NCBI RefSeq assembly: GCF_020740795.1
Contig: NC_067287.1
Span: forward strand, 34,651,501 to 34,715,500
From: Apus apus
Lineage: Eukaryota; Chordata; Aves; Apodiformes; Apodidae
Direction: 5' to 3'
DNA: 64,000 nucleotides
Of this stretch, positions 9,931 through 23,400 are shown one piece after another. Every line of letters starts with the position of its first letter. Within the stretch, counting starts at the first letter, position 1. The notes under the pieces were generated by a model. It was not told where the DNA came from, ran no database searches, and worked only from the letters and a program-made list of their open reading frames with translations. Both the position numbers and the translations under genes were made by a program.

Positions 9931-12900
9931 CTTACACATCAGCTGTCTCTGCAGCCCTTGAGTCCATTTAGAGCCTGACTTTTGGGTGAGTGCTGACTGC
10001 TGCAGGTGCTGCCAATGCTGCTTAATGTGCACCAAGCAGCTGGAATCATGGGGGTTTTATGTTCTTGCATTCACCTGGACTGAATTGCATTTGAAGCCTG
10101 TATCATCAGCTCAGGCTTTGAGACAGTGGTAGTAAGACTTGTGTCGTGCTTTTCAGTCTTTATGAACTTGATTCTGCTTGTTGTCTTGCAGCACAACTGA
10201 ACGTGTGCGCTGCTGTTTAGGAGAGAGTAGACCTTGACTGTAACCATTTTTATTTTTTATTTAAATTTTTCAAAGATGCTGACAATGACAGGATTCAATT
10301 GATGTGCATGGTGTGTACCTTCCTGAGGTAGCAGATGATAATGCTCGTTTTAAGGCAGATACTCCTTTTTTGGGTGGGGTAATGAATTTTGTCTTTTCTT
10401 CCCATGATGGCAACAGAGCAGCATGGTGAGGGTGAAAGCTGTACTTAGAGTAACTAGCTTGGTTACACTTTGAATTAAATAGTTAAGAATTTAATTTTTT
10501 TTAATAGACAATTACAAGTAGGAGGGAGGGAATAAGTACTTTTAAAAAATATTGGGCAAACCTATTGTGTTCCATACTTCAGGCCATGAAGCTGTGTTTT
10601 CTACTAGGATCAGAAAAAACTATTTCCTTGAAGACATGGTATTGCAGATTTGGCATTACGGGTCATTTCTCTGAAATACTTGGGGCTGTGGTCAGCACCT
10701 GTGGATTTGCTTTACCCTTACTGCTCTGCCATTCCCAGGTGAATTTCAGTTCTGAGGTTTCAGTCATTTGGAAGATCTGAGTTGTCTTTGTTTCTGATTT
10801 GTTTTATATTCTGATAAAAGTATTTTTTCTTATGAGGCTGGAGACTTCTTCTGCATTCTAAATTATTGCAAGATCAGCTGCAGTGACATTGCTTATTGAC
10901 TTCTTTAGCATACAGTGGAGTAAGTGAACTCTCTGTGTCCTGGAATGGACAAGGGAATTAATATTTTTGGCATAGTGTGTTTTTGTGTTTTCTCTGGCAA
11001 TGTTTTGGTGGCTTTTTCTCACTTGCCTAAGGGAGATGGAAGGTAAGTGAAAAATGAGTTTTCCTACAATGTGGGACTGATCTCTGCATGCATTAAAAAA
11101 GGCAAAAAGAGATGCCTGTGTCAAAGGCATGAGTTATGTTTTTATTTGAAAAACTAACTGTGAAGACTTGTTTCAGCTGTAGCTGGTAGGTTTCACAGCG
11201 AATATAACAGTAGGAATAGAATTTGCCTGTCTTAAGTTTTCCAGAGGCTGTTTAACAACAGATATAAAGAAGCATCTGTATCCCTACATTCACTTATTTT
11301 CCCCATCTAAACATAATATAAGCATAACTTTATTTTGGATTCTGTTCCCCTCATGCCTTTACATTTGGAAAGTCTAGTGTATTTATTGTTTGCTCTGTTG
11401 CCCTTACCTGCAGGGAAGGCATGATCCAGATTGAAGTGTAATCCTTCTAGATTAGTAAACAAGCCCTGCCTTGTGCCTGTGTCACTACGCGGAGATGAGT
11501 AGCTCTTTGAAGAATGTTTTGAGGCTTGTGAAAATCATGTCTCGTAGAAACTTTCCTTTTAAAAGATGTTAAAATATGCAAATAACTGGGAAAGCAAGTG
11601 TGCCTCAAGAATAAAGGTGCTGCGTTTCTAGTTACTTGTTAATATTTCCCTTTCCATGATGGATTTACTTTGCAGCTGAACTTGAAAATCCAGAGGTACT
11701 GGGCAATTTCCCTTTCCACTGTACCTCTGGCTGCATTTAAGTGTCTCTCTCTTTTCATTTATTGCTTTTTGGTTTTGTCCCTTGTTTTGCATTGAAACAT
11801 AGCTCTGGGCAGAACCTCACAAAAATCAGAAACCCACTATATAGATGAAACAGTGGAAAAAGAACCTGTGGTGTTCTGCTGGACCTTGTTTTGAAATGAG
11901 GAGTTGCTCGCCTTCCCAGGGAGCTTAGGAAATAATGGATAGTGTGCAGGACATGCATGGGGTGGACTGTGTGTGCCAGTGGGTGGGGCTTTGGGCTCCT
12001 GGTGGAAGCCTCTGGCATGCTCATCAGGGGTGGGCTGTTGGTTTGGGTTTGAGCTTGTCCTGTTTGTTTAGGTCCTGATTCATAGTAGAACCAGAGCAGT
12101 TCTTCTTGGCTTGGAAATTACTCCTGTGAGGATTTAATGGGCCAATTTCAGCCTTGTCTTTGCAAAGTCATCCGTTCTGTATCCAGCAATAATTCGATCA
12201 GGGCCTCACACCCCCATAGGCACTTACAGACCATGCCAGTGGCTGCCGGGTGCTGGAGTGGCCCACAGGCTTTGGCTCCGCTGGGTATTTGGTTTATGCC
12301 TGAGCCTGGGAAAGCAGGATCCTGGCAGCTGCGGAAGGGCAAGACAGTTTTGCCCTCTGTGTCCGCTGAGCAGTAGCAGTTGCTGTTTCTTATCCTCCTA
12401 ATACCCAAGGACAGCAGGAGCGTGAAGCCTGACTGTCCAGAGCTCTGCAGCACAGCCCCTTTCCATGTACTGGAAGGAGTCATGTGGCCTTGTCTCTTAA
12501 CTGTAGCAAAAATCAGTTTTCCCTGCCCTGTTGGGGAAATACCAATATAATTTTGTTGTGTGTGTCCACAGCCCCTGGTACTTGTACGTACCCAGTCTGA
12601 AGCAGTTCCTGAGATCAGACTACTGCGAGTGCCCAAGTAAATGTTTGCGGGTTTTAGCCTGAAATGTGAGACACTCTCTGCAAGTAAATGTTAGTGCAGT
12701 AGCGGGGCCCAGGAGAACCCTTCCATTTTGGGAGTCTAGGATGGGATCTCTTGGCAGCCAAGGCTTTTTTCAGCTGTCGGGGTCCTATTTTCCCCCGTGA
12801 TGCCGAGCCTAGCCTGAACTCATGGGAAGCCAGCTTGGAAAGCCGAGGCAGGGGGATGCTGGGCAAAACTGACCAACTTTCTACCAGTCCAGCTTTGAGA

Positions 12901-15900
12901 TGCTCCAGGGCACTGGTGAAGAGGAGGGACAGGAATGTGTATCTGAGAGCTGCAAGGTCTTTTACCTGTGTGAAAGACAGGGATTTTCGGGAAGTTAATA
13001 CTTCGCTTTGAAAATAAAGATCACAGGATCTAACTTCCCTTGATAGGCTGTGTTGCTCCCCGGAAGACATCAAATGACACCGATTGTGAATCTTGCCTAG
13101 TACTTTTAAAATCATCCCTGCCTTTTATATAATGGTTCTGTTCTAAAAAACTTGCTCTCTAACCTTTTAATTATTTTTCTTTTTTCTTTTTGATGGTGAG
13201 TGAAGGATGCAAGACATGGGGTTACAGTGGCTCCCTTCCTGTTACCAGTCAGAAATACCCTTGGCACAGCCTGTTGCGGGTACTCACAGGGAGATATGTA
13301 TGGTAATAAACAGCACTTCTAGGCTTTCTGCTGCAGGCTCTGAATGTTGTGCTGCAGCTGACTTGCTTGCAATAAAGCCTTTGCCTGTGTCTTTAATGAA
13401 AGACTGTCCTGAGGTAGAAATTGCTTTCCTTGGAATTAGAGGAGGAGGAGGGATGTGTGTTTTCAGGAAAAGCTAAGCCAGGAAACACCTGGCAACCAGA
13501 TGGCCCCTAGTGTGCTGCATCATACCCACACCTTCATTAAGGATTACTGTGGCTGTCTCTGGGTAATAGATTTAGAGGTTTGGGGTCACAAAGAATTAGA
13601 AAATTGTAGCCAGTTGCAATTAAATGTAAGTTATTTTTAGAGGACAAAGAACTGAGCTGAACTGAAAGCTGAATTAGAGCTACTTGAAATGTTAGGGCTC
13701 AAATACTGTGGGTAGTATTTTCTAGGGGACCAATAAAAGAGCCCTTCCACTTCAGTCAGAGGCACAAAGCAGCCCAGGATGGTGACAGGTGGGCTGAAGA
13801 CAGCAGAGCTGTGAGCCATGGCAGTAGTGTGAAACTGGTATTATTCTGCTTCCTGAGGGCAGCTGGCATTATGTATTTATCTCTGAATATTTGTGTGCAA
13901 CAGATGAGGCTTGTTCAGACCATTGATAGGATAGGACTGTGTGGTTTGCACTGTCACTTACATAAGTCTGACTCAGTATCTTACACTAATGTTTACCTGT
14001 GTTTAATTTTGTTTTGTATTTCATCTTCAGTGAGCCCAGAAAGGGCAAACTCAGAGGTGTTTAAATTTTCAAATTAATTGTGAGAATGTCATTAGGAAAA
14101 TAGAGCATTGGGAAGAACTGTGCTAGCACACAACCTTTTCTGTATTGTTGACCAGTTGGCAGCAGCATTTGGTGGTGGTGTGGGCCAGGAGTTCTTGCTG
14201 GTCCTGTGTGAGTGCACAGAAGTGGGCATGAGGAAACTACATCCTCCTACATCCCCTGTACTCACCTGTCTAGTCTGGCAGGTAAAAGAGGCATGGCAGT
14301 ACAGAGATGCATGGGTAGGTTTCAGCTGTCTCACTGTTGCACCAAAGATGGGAAATTCCCTATCTTGAGGGAGTTTCTGTGAATCAGAATCTGTCTCCCA
14401 ACTCTTGCCAGATCCAGGACTGATTGGTACTGTCTTACACTGCTAACCTGCTCACTGACCTGCTTTGAAAGGCCTTAGAGTACATTGTGGGAATAACAAG
14501 CAAAGAAGAAACTCTGACAGTTCAGGGCTGTGTAAAATGATTGCCTTCCTAACAAACACTTTGGAGCATCTGCAGGAAGCTTGAGTAGGTTGTTCATTTC
14601 TTCTATGCTTGTGACATTGATGGCATAAGAACGTTGCTGGCTTTTACCATGTTTATTCTTTGAGCAGCTTTTTTGCAGACAGTATATCTCTTGTCACTTT
14701 CATACTAAAATGTTCATAAGCACAACTTGAAAACACTTATCATTGAAATACCTATTTAATTACTCGTTAGTGTTGATATCAAAACCTATTGTGAATTTCA
14801 AGTTCTGAGGAATCCACCTAAAAAACTCAGTGTTTTATATAAAACTTAAGGTTTTTAAGGCCTACTACCTGTGGGGTTGGTTCTGCAGCTGAAATCCATG
14901 TTAAAGATGAGCTAACTTGAATTATGTAATGGAAGTGTTTGTACTTTAATAAAGACAAGCCAATGACACCCTACCACATGATACGCGGTAGCCACATGAA
15001 TATGGAACAACTTTGTCTTAAAAGGGTGTATCAAGTTGTTCGGAAAGTCCTGTCATTTTCTAATCTCCTTGAACCTGAAAGGCTATGTGGTATTTTTTAT
15101 TTTACCCTTGGGAGAGGAAAAATAAATCTTTGCAGTTCTTGAAAGCTACTGCCCCAGGTTAAGCAGTCCTTACGTTAACAGTTTGTTACCCAGATAATCT
15201 GGAATATTCTTTTGTTGTGTGTCGATGGTGCCTTCAACCAGTGCAAAACCCCACAGCAGCAACTTTGGAAGAAAAGCAGGGGGAATGCACCTAGAGGATT
15301 TACTGTGTTGGTGTTGTTTTTTCCCTGAGAGGAGCCCAGCTGTCTTGAAGCCAAAATTAAAATATTAATCCTAAAATGGCCATAATCAGGGGACTTCCTT
15401 TTGACAGTGTTTGGTGCAGGCAGCTTCAGTTTTTCGGGGTGTGCAGTTTTTGTCAGTGAAGAAGTGTCTGAGCAGTGATGTTTGAGCAGTGAATGAGGGA
15501 GGGGATGATGAGCAATTGTGTTGGTGCTCTCCACCTTGGGAAGGTTGTGCCAAATAACAGCATGAGTTGTTTTTTTTTCCCCACCGGTCCTGCTGTGATG
15601 GTGTGTAAACCAGGAGGAGACATGTCCTAAACGTGTAGAATTACTGCATCAGTAATGCATTGGTATTAAAATGAGCAGAAGGTGTTGGTATGGGCTCTGT
15701 TCTAACTTTGTATGGCATTTTTCAGAGTTGGGGTGCAGAGCTCCTGGGGTGCCTTGTCTTAGGAGGGGCTGCCATGGTCCTGCTGAATACCTTTGTGGAT
15801 GGGGCTTGCCCTTGGTGAGAAGTGTTGTTTTGGCTCTGCTGGACTTTGGGTTAGTCCTTTAAGGAAGCATATTTTGCAGAAACATGGAAAGCAGAAAACC

Positions 15901-16883
15901 AGGCAAAATAACCTCATTTTTGTTGGGGAACCTGAATTAGTTGTAACACTGTGTGGAACTTGCTGGAGGCCTGAGTGTGTATGAAGCGGTCAGGAGAATG
16001 GGAGCTTGGTTTTGGTTGGCATGGGACTGGAGGAACAGGCTGGGATTTGTTCCCAGCCGGGAGCTGAGTGGCTGTGCTGTTTGCTGTTCTTCTGTATTAG
16101 GGTTTTGGCACCTGCTTTCACACTAAATCAGCTGTTGAGAAAGTTGTATGTCTATGTAAGGGTGCTTAGAGCTGTGTGTGCATGTCTGACAACTTTGGCA
16201 TATTTACCTGGTAGGTGTTTAGATTTGCCAACCCCCTTCTGGGAAGACTTGTGGTGTAATGATATAGGGGGTGTTAATGAAAGAATGGTTTCAAGACTGC
16301 AGACTTAAACTCACTTAACAGTAGTAATTATTGTTTATAATATTATTTTGCCTAGGGAATGTGGTGAAGTATGTTGTCTTATTGAGATAAGTTTGATACA
16401 GAGATTCCTGATCTAAAGAGAGCTTAAATAGTCTTGTGTTTTATTGCTAAGACCATCCTACAGTTTCAAACCACAACATAACCCCTTTTGGCGTGACTTT
16501 TTAAGTGTTCTGAACCGGTGGTGCATTTGATTTAATCACGGTCCTGTACCTGAACCATCAAAATTAGACATCAGAGACATGAATAGTGTTAGAACAGTGT
16601 CTTAAAATAGTGTTTAGCTTAACACATTTAAAACCCCAGACCAGTGAGGCAGAAAACAGAGCAGATGTTTGTTTTCCTTTTTCCAAAATAAAAATGCTGC
16701 AGTTCAGTTTTGGCTTTGCTATTTAGATTTTTATGGCAACAACTGAAGAAACCATACTGTTTGTTAGATGGAAGAGTAAATCTTTATAAAACTTTGTTTG
16801 AGATACTGGAAAATGCCTGGCTCAGCTAATGCTGTCACTTATTCTAAGCAAATAGTGTTGATACTTTCTGCAGTCTCCTGGAG

Positions 16884-16885
<2 letters not shown>
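9931..16885. other. Intronic stretch, no supported gene
   Basis: The longest frames, 12148-12636 and 12654-13115 on the minus strand (162 and 153 codons), fall in a locally GC-richer patch. They overlap frames on the other strand and show no domain or splice logic. No CR1 or other clear interspersed repeat was recognised. Confidence 0.5.

Positions 16886-16926
<41 letters not shown>
16886..16926 (+). repeat. Homopolymer T(41)
   Basis: Forty-one uninterrupted T bases. No retroposon body adjoins either side, so this is not obviously a reversed poly(A) tail. The length is unusual for an intron otherwise poor in simple repeats, and it is likely polymorphic or imprecisely assembled. Confidence 0.9.
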
Positions 16927-16929
<3 letters not shown>

Positions 16930-17108
16930 CATTTGGGGAAGAGACTGGAATTTGATGACTCCACAAGAGCCTAATCCTGAATCTGGCAGAATTTTGTAGA
17001 GAAATGTTGCTTTTCTACGGGAGCTTTAAACCAACTCTTGTGCTTTCCTAGAGATTTATCCACATTTCATAATGCCATCTGTTATTTACCAGAAATTATT
17101 TGGGAAGA

Positions 17109-17121
17109 TTTTTTTTTTTTT
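17109..17121 (+). repeat. Homopolymer T(13)
   Basis: Thirteen T bases, followed by CCTCAG. The combination looks like a polypyrimidine tract plus AG, but no exon-like sequence follows. Confidence 0.85.
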
Positions 17122-17266
17122 CCTCAGAGCATTGAGGATATCAGATTTTCTTACAGAACTTAGTTGCATCTCTGTATAGTTCCCCAAGGCTTTTCCATAC
17201 TGATCAGTGGAGGTGCCTTCTATTAACTTTCAGTAAACTTTCCATGGTACATCCCTACTCTTAAAA

Positions 17267-17293
17267 ATATGCATGTGCATATGTGTGCACATA
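17267..17293. other. Alternating purine-pyrimidine tract (27 bases)
   Basis: Purine and pyrimidine alternate without a break for 27 bases, mixing AT, GC and GT steps. It includes GCATGTGCAT and GTGTGCACAT, each with short self-complementary cores. Such tracts can adopt Z-DNA or extrude small cruciforms under supercoiling. Confidence 0.6.
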
Positions 17294-19460
17294 GATAACT
17301 CCAGTGAGCTGAATGGAACTTCTTACACAAATACTACTGGAGTCTAATACTTGGACTGTGTTAAGTAGAAATAGTGTCAACACTAGGGCCATTACTGTCA
17401 ATGGATGAGAGTTGTCACGTGGACAGTTTCCAACTGGAAGATGTTTTATCTACAATCAGTGCTATTTCATTCAGTTTTGTACTGATACATGTGAATGACT
17501 TTATGTTCTTCTGGCTGCTACGATCACATCCTATAGCAATAGCTCCTTCACATGTAGAAGGACTGTAAATAGGAAGCTTTTGCTTTGACAGTTATGAGTT
17601 CTGCAGTAAGAATAATTTAATACTGTACCAAAGAAAATAATTTTTTGTCAAGAACATCTTTGAATAGTCTGTCAAACATGGTGTGTAACAATGTGTATGT
17701 AATCTCTGTCAGTTCAGTGGAAAACTCTAAAGTATGAAGAATGACAGAATAAATGGTGCGTACATGTTGAAATATGAATGTTTATCTTGTAAGCATCTCT
17801 ATAATCAATGGACAAGAGAAGAGCTATGAAATCACCTTACTCATTTCCTGTTTTGCTCACCATGCTCACACCTGGATCACTTCTGCAGGGTATATTGATA
17901 AGTGTTCCACTTTCTGGTGTTCTCTCAGTGGCTTGGTAGCATTTTTGTTTGTACAAATTGTGACTCTGAGAACCTTAAAGCAAAGAAAAAGTTTTTTATA
18001 TGTTGCTCTGCAAGGGGGAATGTTCTGAAGTCTGTTTCCTTTTGCAGTGGCCAAAGTTATGCAGTTGTAAGCTGGTTGTTGAGAGGCTGATATCAGCTTC
18101 TGTTGTGAGTCTCAGCTTCTTGACTGACAGTTTTATTGTCCTTAAGGAAGGCAGCAGTCATGGAGAGGAGTTCATCTGGGGCCCTGAATGGCAGATTGGG
18201 CCTGGAATTTTGTTGTGAATTCAATAAGACTGGAGGAATAAAGGACAGAAACGTGATATGTGATCTAGATCCCATTTGATTTAATTAAAAAATAATAATA
18301 ATAATAAATGTATTATTCATTAGTATTTTCCATTGAGAGAGTTTCAGAAGGCAGGTATTGTTGTGGAAGAACCTGTAATCATTGCTAATAAAACATTTGA
18401 CTCCTACTGAGACATTCGTTACCTAGGATCCTCAGAAGAAATAAAGGATGCTTTATTTTCAGTTGGTAAAATTAGTACAGCACGCATTTTATAACAAGCC
18501 CATAGCTTTTGTTTACTCTTTACAAAGCCTGTGGAAAGGACAGTAATGAGTTGGATGAGATTGCTAGTGATTTTCTGGTCTTTTTTCTTTGTTTTTATTC
18601 ATTACACCTACTGGAATCAGTAAATTTGTCATAATTTTATAAACAGTCCCACAAGTGAGCAGCATATAAACTTTGCTAAAGATCGTGGCTTTGTTGCTGA
18701 TATATGGGGATTTATGAAAGAATTCCTGGGAGTGTGAGGGCAGTGTGTAACAAAATCAGTGGCCTGTCAGCACTACAACATCATATTTCTTCAAAGGGAG
18801 AAATTTCAGATCCTTCAGTGTCACTTGCCGATTAATTACTTCATGTAACTTGTGTCAGTGACTTCTGGGGAAGAGGAAGGTTTCCGACCTCTTTGGGACG
18901 TGAACGCAAGCAGGCAAATTAATGTAAAAATCTACGTATTTACATGTACAAAGGTGATCATTCCTGTTCCTTTTCTGTTGTCTGCTGAAGCAACAGCAAG
19001 AGAGAGATCAGTTTGTGCATGCTGTGGTCAGAATCTAACTGCATTGTTTTAAAGGTAACTGACATCTCCATTTCCTCTTTCTTTATATGGTATTCTGTGG
19101 ACTCGATAGTACAACAATTTAGCCTAGACTGTAATCTCTGTAAATCTTGTTATGAGTGTGATAGAGTTTCCCGTAAAATACCTAGCAGGAATTACAAATC
19201 TTGATTTGTCAGTGGAAGGTCACTTGCCTAAATGCCCCCAAACAGGATTTACTGTTTAGCTGTAAGTGAAATCTGTGCCTGAATCCTGAATTACTTGTTG
19301 GCCATTAGCTAATTTTTGGTTCCTGTATTGGAGTTTAATTTTGGCATTTTCCAGTCAAGGCCAAAGTCTAGTTTTGAATGTTTTTACCACTTGTAAATGA
19401 AGCCCTAGTCCAGGTTGCTGTGGCATCACTGCATGGGTGTGAAGTCCCAGCCTCTTCATT
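17294..19460. other. Intronic stretch, no supported gene
   Basis: AT-rich sequence with short chance frames only. It contains a small (AAT)n repeat at 18291-18307. No interspersed repeat was recognised before the CR1 that begins at 19461. Confidence 0.5.
18291..18307 (+). repeat. (AAT)n microsatellite
   Basis: About five to six AAT units in an A+T-rich context directly after TTAATTAAAA. It is short and of little functional weight. Confidence 0.8.
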
Positions 19461-20450
19461 AGAATCATAGGCTGTATTGGGTTGGAAGGGACCTCTAAAG
19501 GTCCTCTAGTCAAACCCTCTTACAATAAGCAGGGACATCTCACACTAGAACAGATTGTTCAAGCCTGACCTTGAGTGTCTCTGGGGATGGGACCTCCACC
19601 ACCTCTCTAGGCAACCTATAACAGTGATCCACCACCCTCAGCTTCAAGAACTTTTTCCTAATGTCCAACCTAAATCTAGCCTTTTCCAGCTTAAAACCAT
19701 TACCCGTTGTCCTGTCATGACATGCTCTTGTGAACAGGTCATCCCCAGCCTTCTTATAGGCCCCTTTCAAATATTGGGAGGTCACTATAATGTCTCCGTA
19801 GAGTCTTCTCTTCTCCAGGCTGAACAACCCCAGCTCCCTCAGCCTGTCTTCGTAAGTGAGGTGCTCCAGCCCTCTGATCGTATTTGGGGCCTTTCTCTGG
19901 ACACACTCCAGCAGGTCTACATCCTTCTTGCGTTAGGGGCTCCAGAGCTGGATGCAGTATTCCAGGTAAGGTCTCACAAAGTTGTAGTTGGCCTTCTTGG
20001 CTGCAGCTGCACATTGGTGGCTCATGTCCAGTTTTCGATCCACTGGTACCCTCAGGTCTTTTTCCACAGGGCTGCTCTATAGCATGTCTTACCCCAGCCT
20101 GTATTCATATCTCTGGTTGCCCTGGCCCAGGCCCCTGCACTTGGCTTTGTTGAACCTCATGAGATTCACCTGCGTCCACTTCTCCAGCTTGTCCAGGTCC
20201 CTCTGAGTGGCATCCCGTCCCTCTGGTCTATTGACCACACCACCCAGCTTGGTGTCATCAGGATGCTGCCTTTCAGCCAATTCCTTATCCCCTGAACAGT
20301 CCATCCATCAAACCCTTATATTGCCCACTTAAAGGGAAGGATATTGTGGGGGATTGTGTCAAAGGCCTTGCAGAAGTCCAGATAAATGACATCTGCTGCC
20401 TTTCCCTTGCCACTGATGTAGTCACTCCATTGTAGAAAGCCACTAGGGAT
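19461..20450 (-). mobile_element. CR1 LINE, 5'-truncated, internally deleted, minus strand
   Basis: Read on the minus strand this is the 3' part of a CR1 non-LTR retrotransposon, the dominant avian LINE. The 3' end lies at 19461, where GAATCATAG and then TTGGGTTGGAAGGGACCT give the complement of the CR1 tail. Upstream, the ORF2 reverse transcriptase is recognisable: YLDFCKAFDTIPHN (about 20345-20385), then RNWLKG, then DDTKLGG with the catalytic Asp-Asp (about 20240-20265), then [17 protein letters not shown]. The C-terminal FSLEKRRL and RLPREVVE lie at 19540-19827. The usual segment between RNWLKG and DDTKL is missing and the frame changes there. A second gap follows AAKKAN. In-frame stops sit at 20089-20091, 20077-20079 and 19933-19935. 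The copy is dead. Confidence 0.93.
19540..20304 (-). pseudogene. CR1 ORF2 (reverse transcriptase C-terminal part), degenerate
   Basis: One reading frame continues through the C-terminal half of CR1 ORF2, from the DDTKLGG motif to the RLPREVVE motif, broken by three in-frame stops (20089-20091, 20077-20079, 19933-19935). The protein of an intact element copies its RNA at the target site by reverse transcription. Here the endonuclease and the fingers part of the polymerase are absent and parts of the palm and the following region are deleted, so no active enzyme can come from it. + strand frames over the same region, up to 175 codons, are antisense shadows. Confidence 0.85.
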
Positions 20451-23400
20451 AAAGAGGAGTCTGTGCTTGTAGGCTAAGTTGCAGGATTAGCACTTGAAGT
20501 GTGATTATGTGCTTACCCTTTGCTGTCCTTTGACCAGTGCACACTCTGCTGAGACACTGTCTTTAAACCTTTCAAGCCTTTGGGGCAAAATTCATCCTTT
20601 TCTCAGAAAAGCCTATGTTAAGAGAGAATCTGTGGGTATAAATCTGAGAATTGTAGGTGTACTAACAACAAGGTAGGTTTCAATTCTCCCATGCAGATTT
20701 GGCTGGCGTTATGGTGCACTTAGCTGTGAGATGCTTCTAACTATGCAGGGAGAATGATGTTGGTGTCAAGGGATCCAGAGAGGCGAGGCAGGCTTGAACT
20801 GAGAATTTTGTTTGCTTCCTGGTCCTCTGGCCCTGGACTCCTGTGTTACTTCTGAGGTAGGGGTTTGTGTTTGGCTGTTTGGTTCAGCTGAGGGTTTGCT
20901 AGTGAGTGCTGATGTAAATGTCAGTCACCTCGTTGGCTCAGTCTCTCTAACTAGTGTGGGCAGGCAGAACAGTGCCTTTTTCTGGGGGAAACTTGGCAGT
21001 TTCTCTGTCCTGCAAGGACCTCTGGGTAGTTTTGAGCTCAATAATAGTACTCTTGCCGTAAGCTCTTAAAGCCCTAACACTCTTTCTAGCTGCACTGCTG
21101 ATAGCACCATGCACTGCCCAGGAACCACATAGACTTCCTGATCCATACCTGTTCATCAGTTCATATCATAAATGTTAATCCAAGAGCCAGCTCCAGTCAG
21201 CATCTGAATTGAGGCCAGACTTATTGGGGGAACCAACAAGTCTCTCTTTGAATGCAGGGTACACAGAGGAGAAAAGGGCAGGTCTTCAATCAGTGTACAG
21301 CTTAATTGTTTTTATTTTCTCAGAGGCCCTGAGGCAATGTAATGCAGGTTTTTCAATGCTGACATCACAAAATACTGGGGCATGCTGCCAAGTGCATGTG
21401 GGTGGAGAAGAAAGGAGGTGTTCTCGATTCCTATGAACACTTGTTCTTCTGTTCTCAAGGAAGAAAAAAGGAAAAAACTTTCCTGATGATTCTTTGAGAA
21501 TGTAAATGCCACATGAGCATTTTGGCTAATGGCAGAAATGGCATTTCCTGGGCTTTCTTCACTGCTCAATTGTCTCGTCCTCGTTACGTAAGTTGTGTTT
21601 TATCAACTGGAGCATATGCATCGAAAACCAGTTGGAGAACTCCACCAGTGATTTATCATCTCCTCACAGTTTCCAGCAGAATTACTCATACTCTCAGTTG
21701 CTCTAAAAAGAGTTTTCAGGTATTCTGCATCAAAGCATTGAAGTTGAATCCTTTCACCTGTAAACACAATACTTTTGTCTTTATTGGATGATATTTAGGT
21801 TGCAAAGCCTAAAAATTAACATGAACATCCATCATTTTCCTTAGGGAAGAATCTCAGAAGTATTTAGCAATCATGCCTCTTGATAGAGGGAGGACTGTTG
21901 GACTAAACTTGCCCTTGATGACACTGTGTTTCTCTTAATGATTGGAGAGAAATTCATGTTCACACTTGTATTTACACCTTCTGTGGTGTGCAGCTTGTCA
22001 CCAGTTTACACAAATAATTTGTTTTACAACCAGCCCAATATAGTGTTTTATTTTCGTAACCAAATATAAAGAAGATGCTTTTCATTAAGATGTTCTGTGT
22101 TTAGAAAATGAATTCTGACACTTCTGTAAATATTGTTCGGGTCATTGTGAGTTCCTTAGAAGATCATGGACAGTCTCTTTGAATATTCGGCAGTGCATGG
22201 TGTGGCTTGGAAATGGAGACATCTTTTAGAGGCTGTTCAGTTTGATTGATTCATAGGAGAAGAGACTTTTAGAACTGCGTAGACTCTTAGTGCTCTTTGG
22301 TTTGTGCTCCTTTTATCCATCGTTAAGAACCTGAGCTCTTGCTACACTGATACAAGGTGGCCCTTTAAGATGCTGTGTAGTTTTTATTAATCTTGTTATC
22401 AAGTGCACTCTACATAAAAAGAGAGCTTTGCTGTTGCAGAGTTTTGAGATGCTGTAAGGCTGGAACAGCATTTCTTCAAGTGACTATGATCAACTCAGTT
22501 CCTGGCAATGGAAGGGGGTGTGAGAAGACGACAAATTTGAAAATCCAGCCCCAAATGGAGCAGAGGACACAGTGTTTAGCATATATCAGAACAGTTTGGA
22601 TCTGTGAATCTGGAAGGCGCTTTTTATGTCACATGTCTCTGTTTGTGGGACCAGGGAATTGAATTGTGTACTGACTTCAGCGAAGTGGAATGTGAGTGAA
22701 GGAGCACATTTGGTTTTGCCTCTTTTTGCATGCCTAACCTGAACTTACTCGCAGGTAGAAGTGTTTAGCTGTGGAGCTGCTGATCCAGCAGGGAAAACAG
22801 CTTGCTCTGCTAATCATCAGGGCAGGTAGGGGACTGCTAAATCTTGTTTGCTTTAATTGGCCTAGTAGGGCCTTTGAATCAGTGGGACTAGGGTGAATAA
22901 TGTGCTCAAGATCTGGCCTAGTATCTTCATCGTAGGCCATAGGTCTTACAATGTAAACTATTAAATTGCTGTAGATGAAACACCAGAGAGGTTGGTCTTG
23001 GAGTCCCTTGGGAATTGTGGAATTGCAAATTAACTCCTCACAATTTACTTAATCAGAGTGTGTATGTATTTTTTGAGAAGACATTTTCATGTGAGAAGAG
23101 TTCATGAAGCGTCTAATGGGAACTGAGGTCCAGCTGGGACTTACAGCTTCCTTCTGGGAGTAGTAAGCTCCTCTTTGTGTGTTTCTTTTTCTGCTCTGTA
23201 TGATGTATTGATTTGTAAGGACTTCACATCAAACCTTTGGCAGGGGCAGATAGGCCCAAAGCTCTTCAGCACTCAGTATGGAGGAGAAAAAAAAAAAAAG
23301 ATTAGCTTAATTTTTTTTTTTCCCAGAAGTCTTGGCAAATGATTACTTAACAGGACACAAAAGCACACATGGGTCAGAACAACTGTGCTGACATGGTGCC

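Noticed and set aside
10321..10345. let-7-like word TGAGGTAG
   Set aside because: Only the seed-like word matches; the rest of the sequence and the needed hairpin are absent.
12148..13115. Two minus-strand frames of 162 and 153 codons
   Set aside because: They fall in a GC-richer patch where stops are rarer, overlap + strand frames and show no family likeness.
19555..20082. 175-codon + strand frame, the longest in the window
   Set aside because: It is the antisense of CR1 ORF2 and has no meaning of its own.
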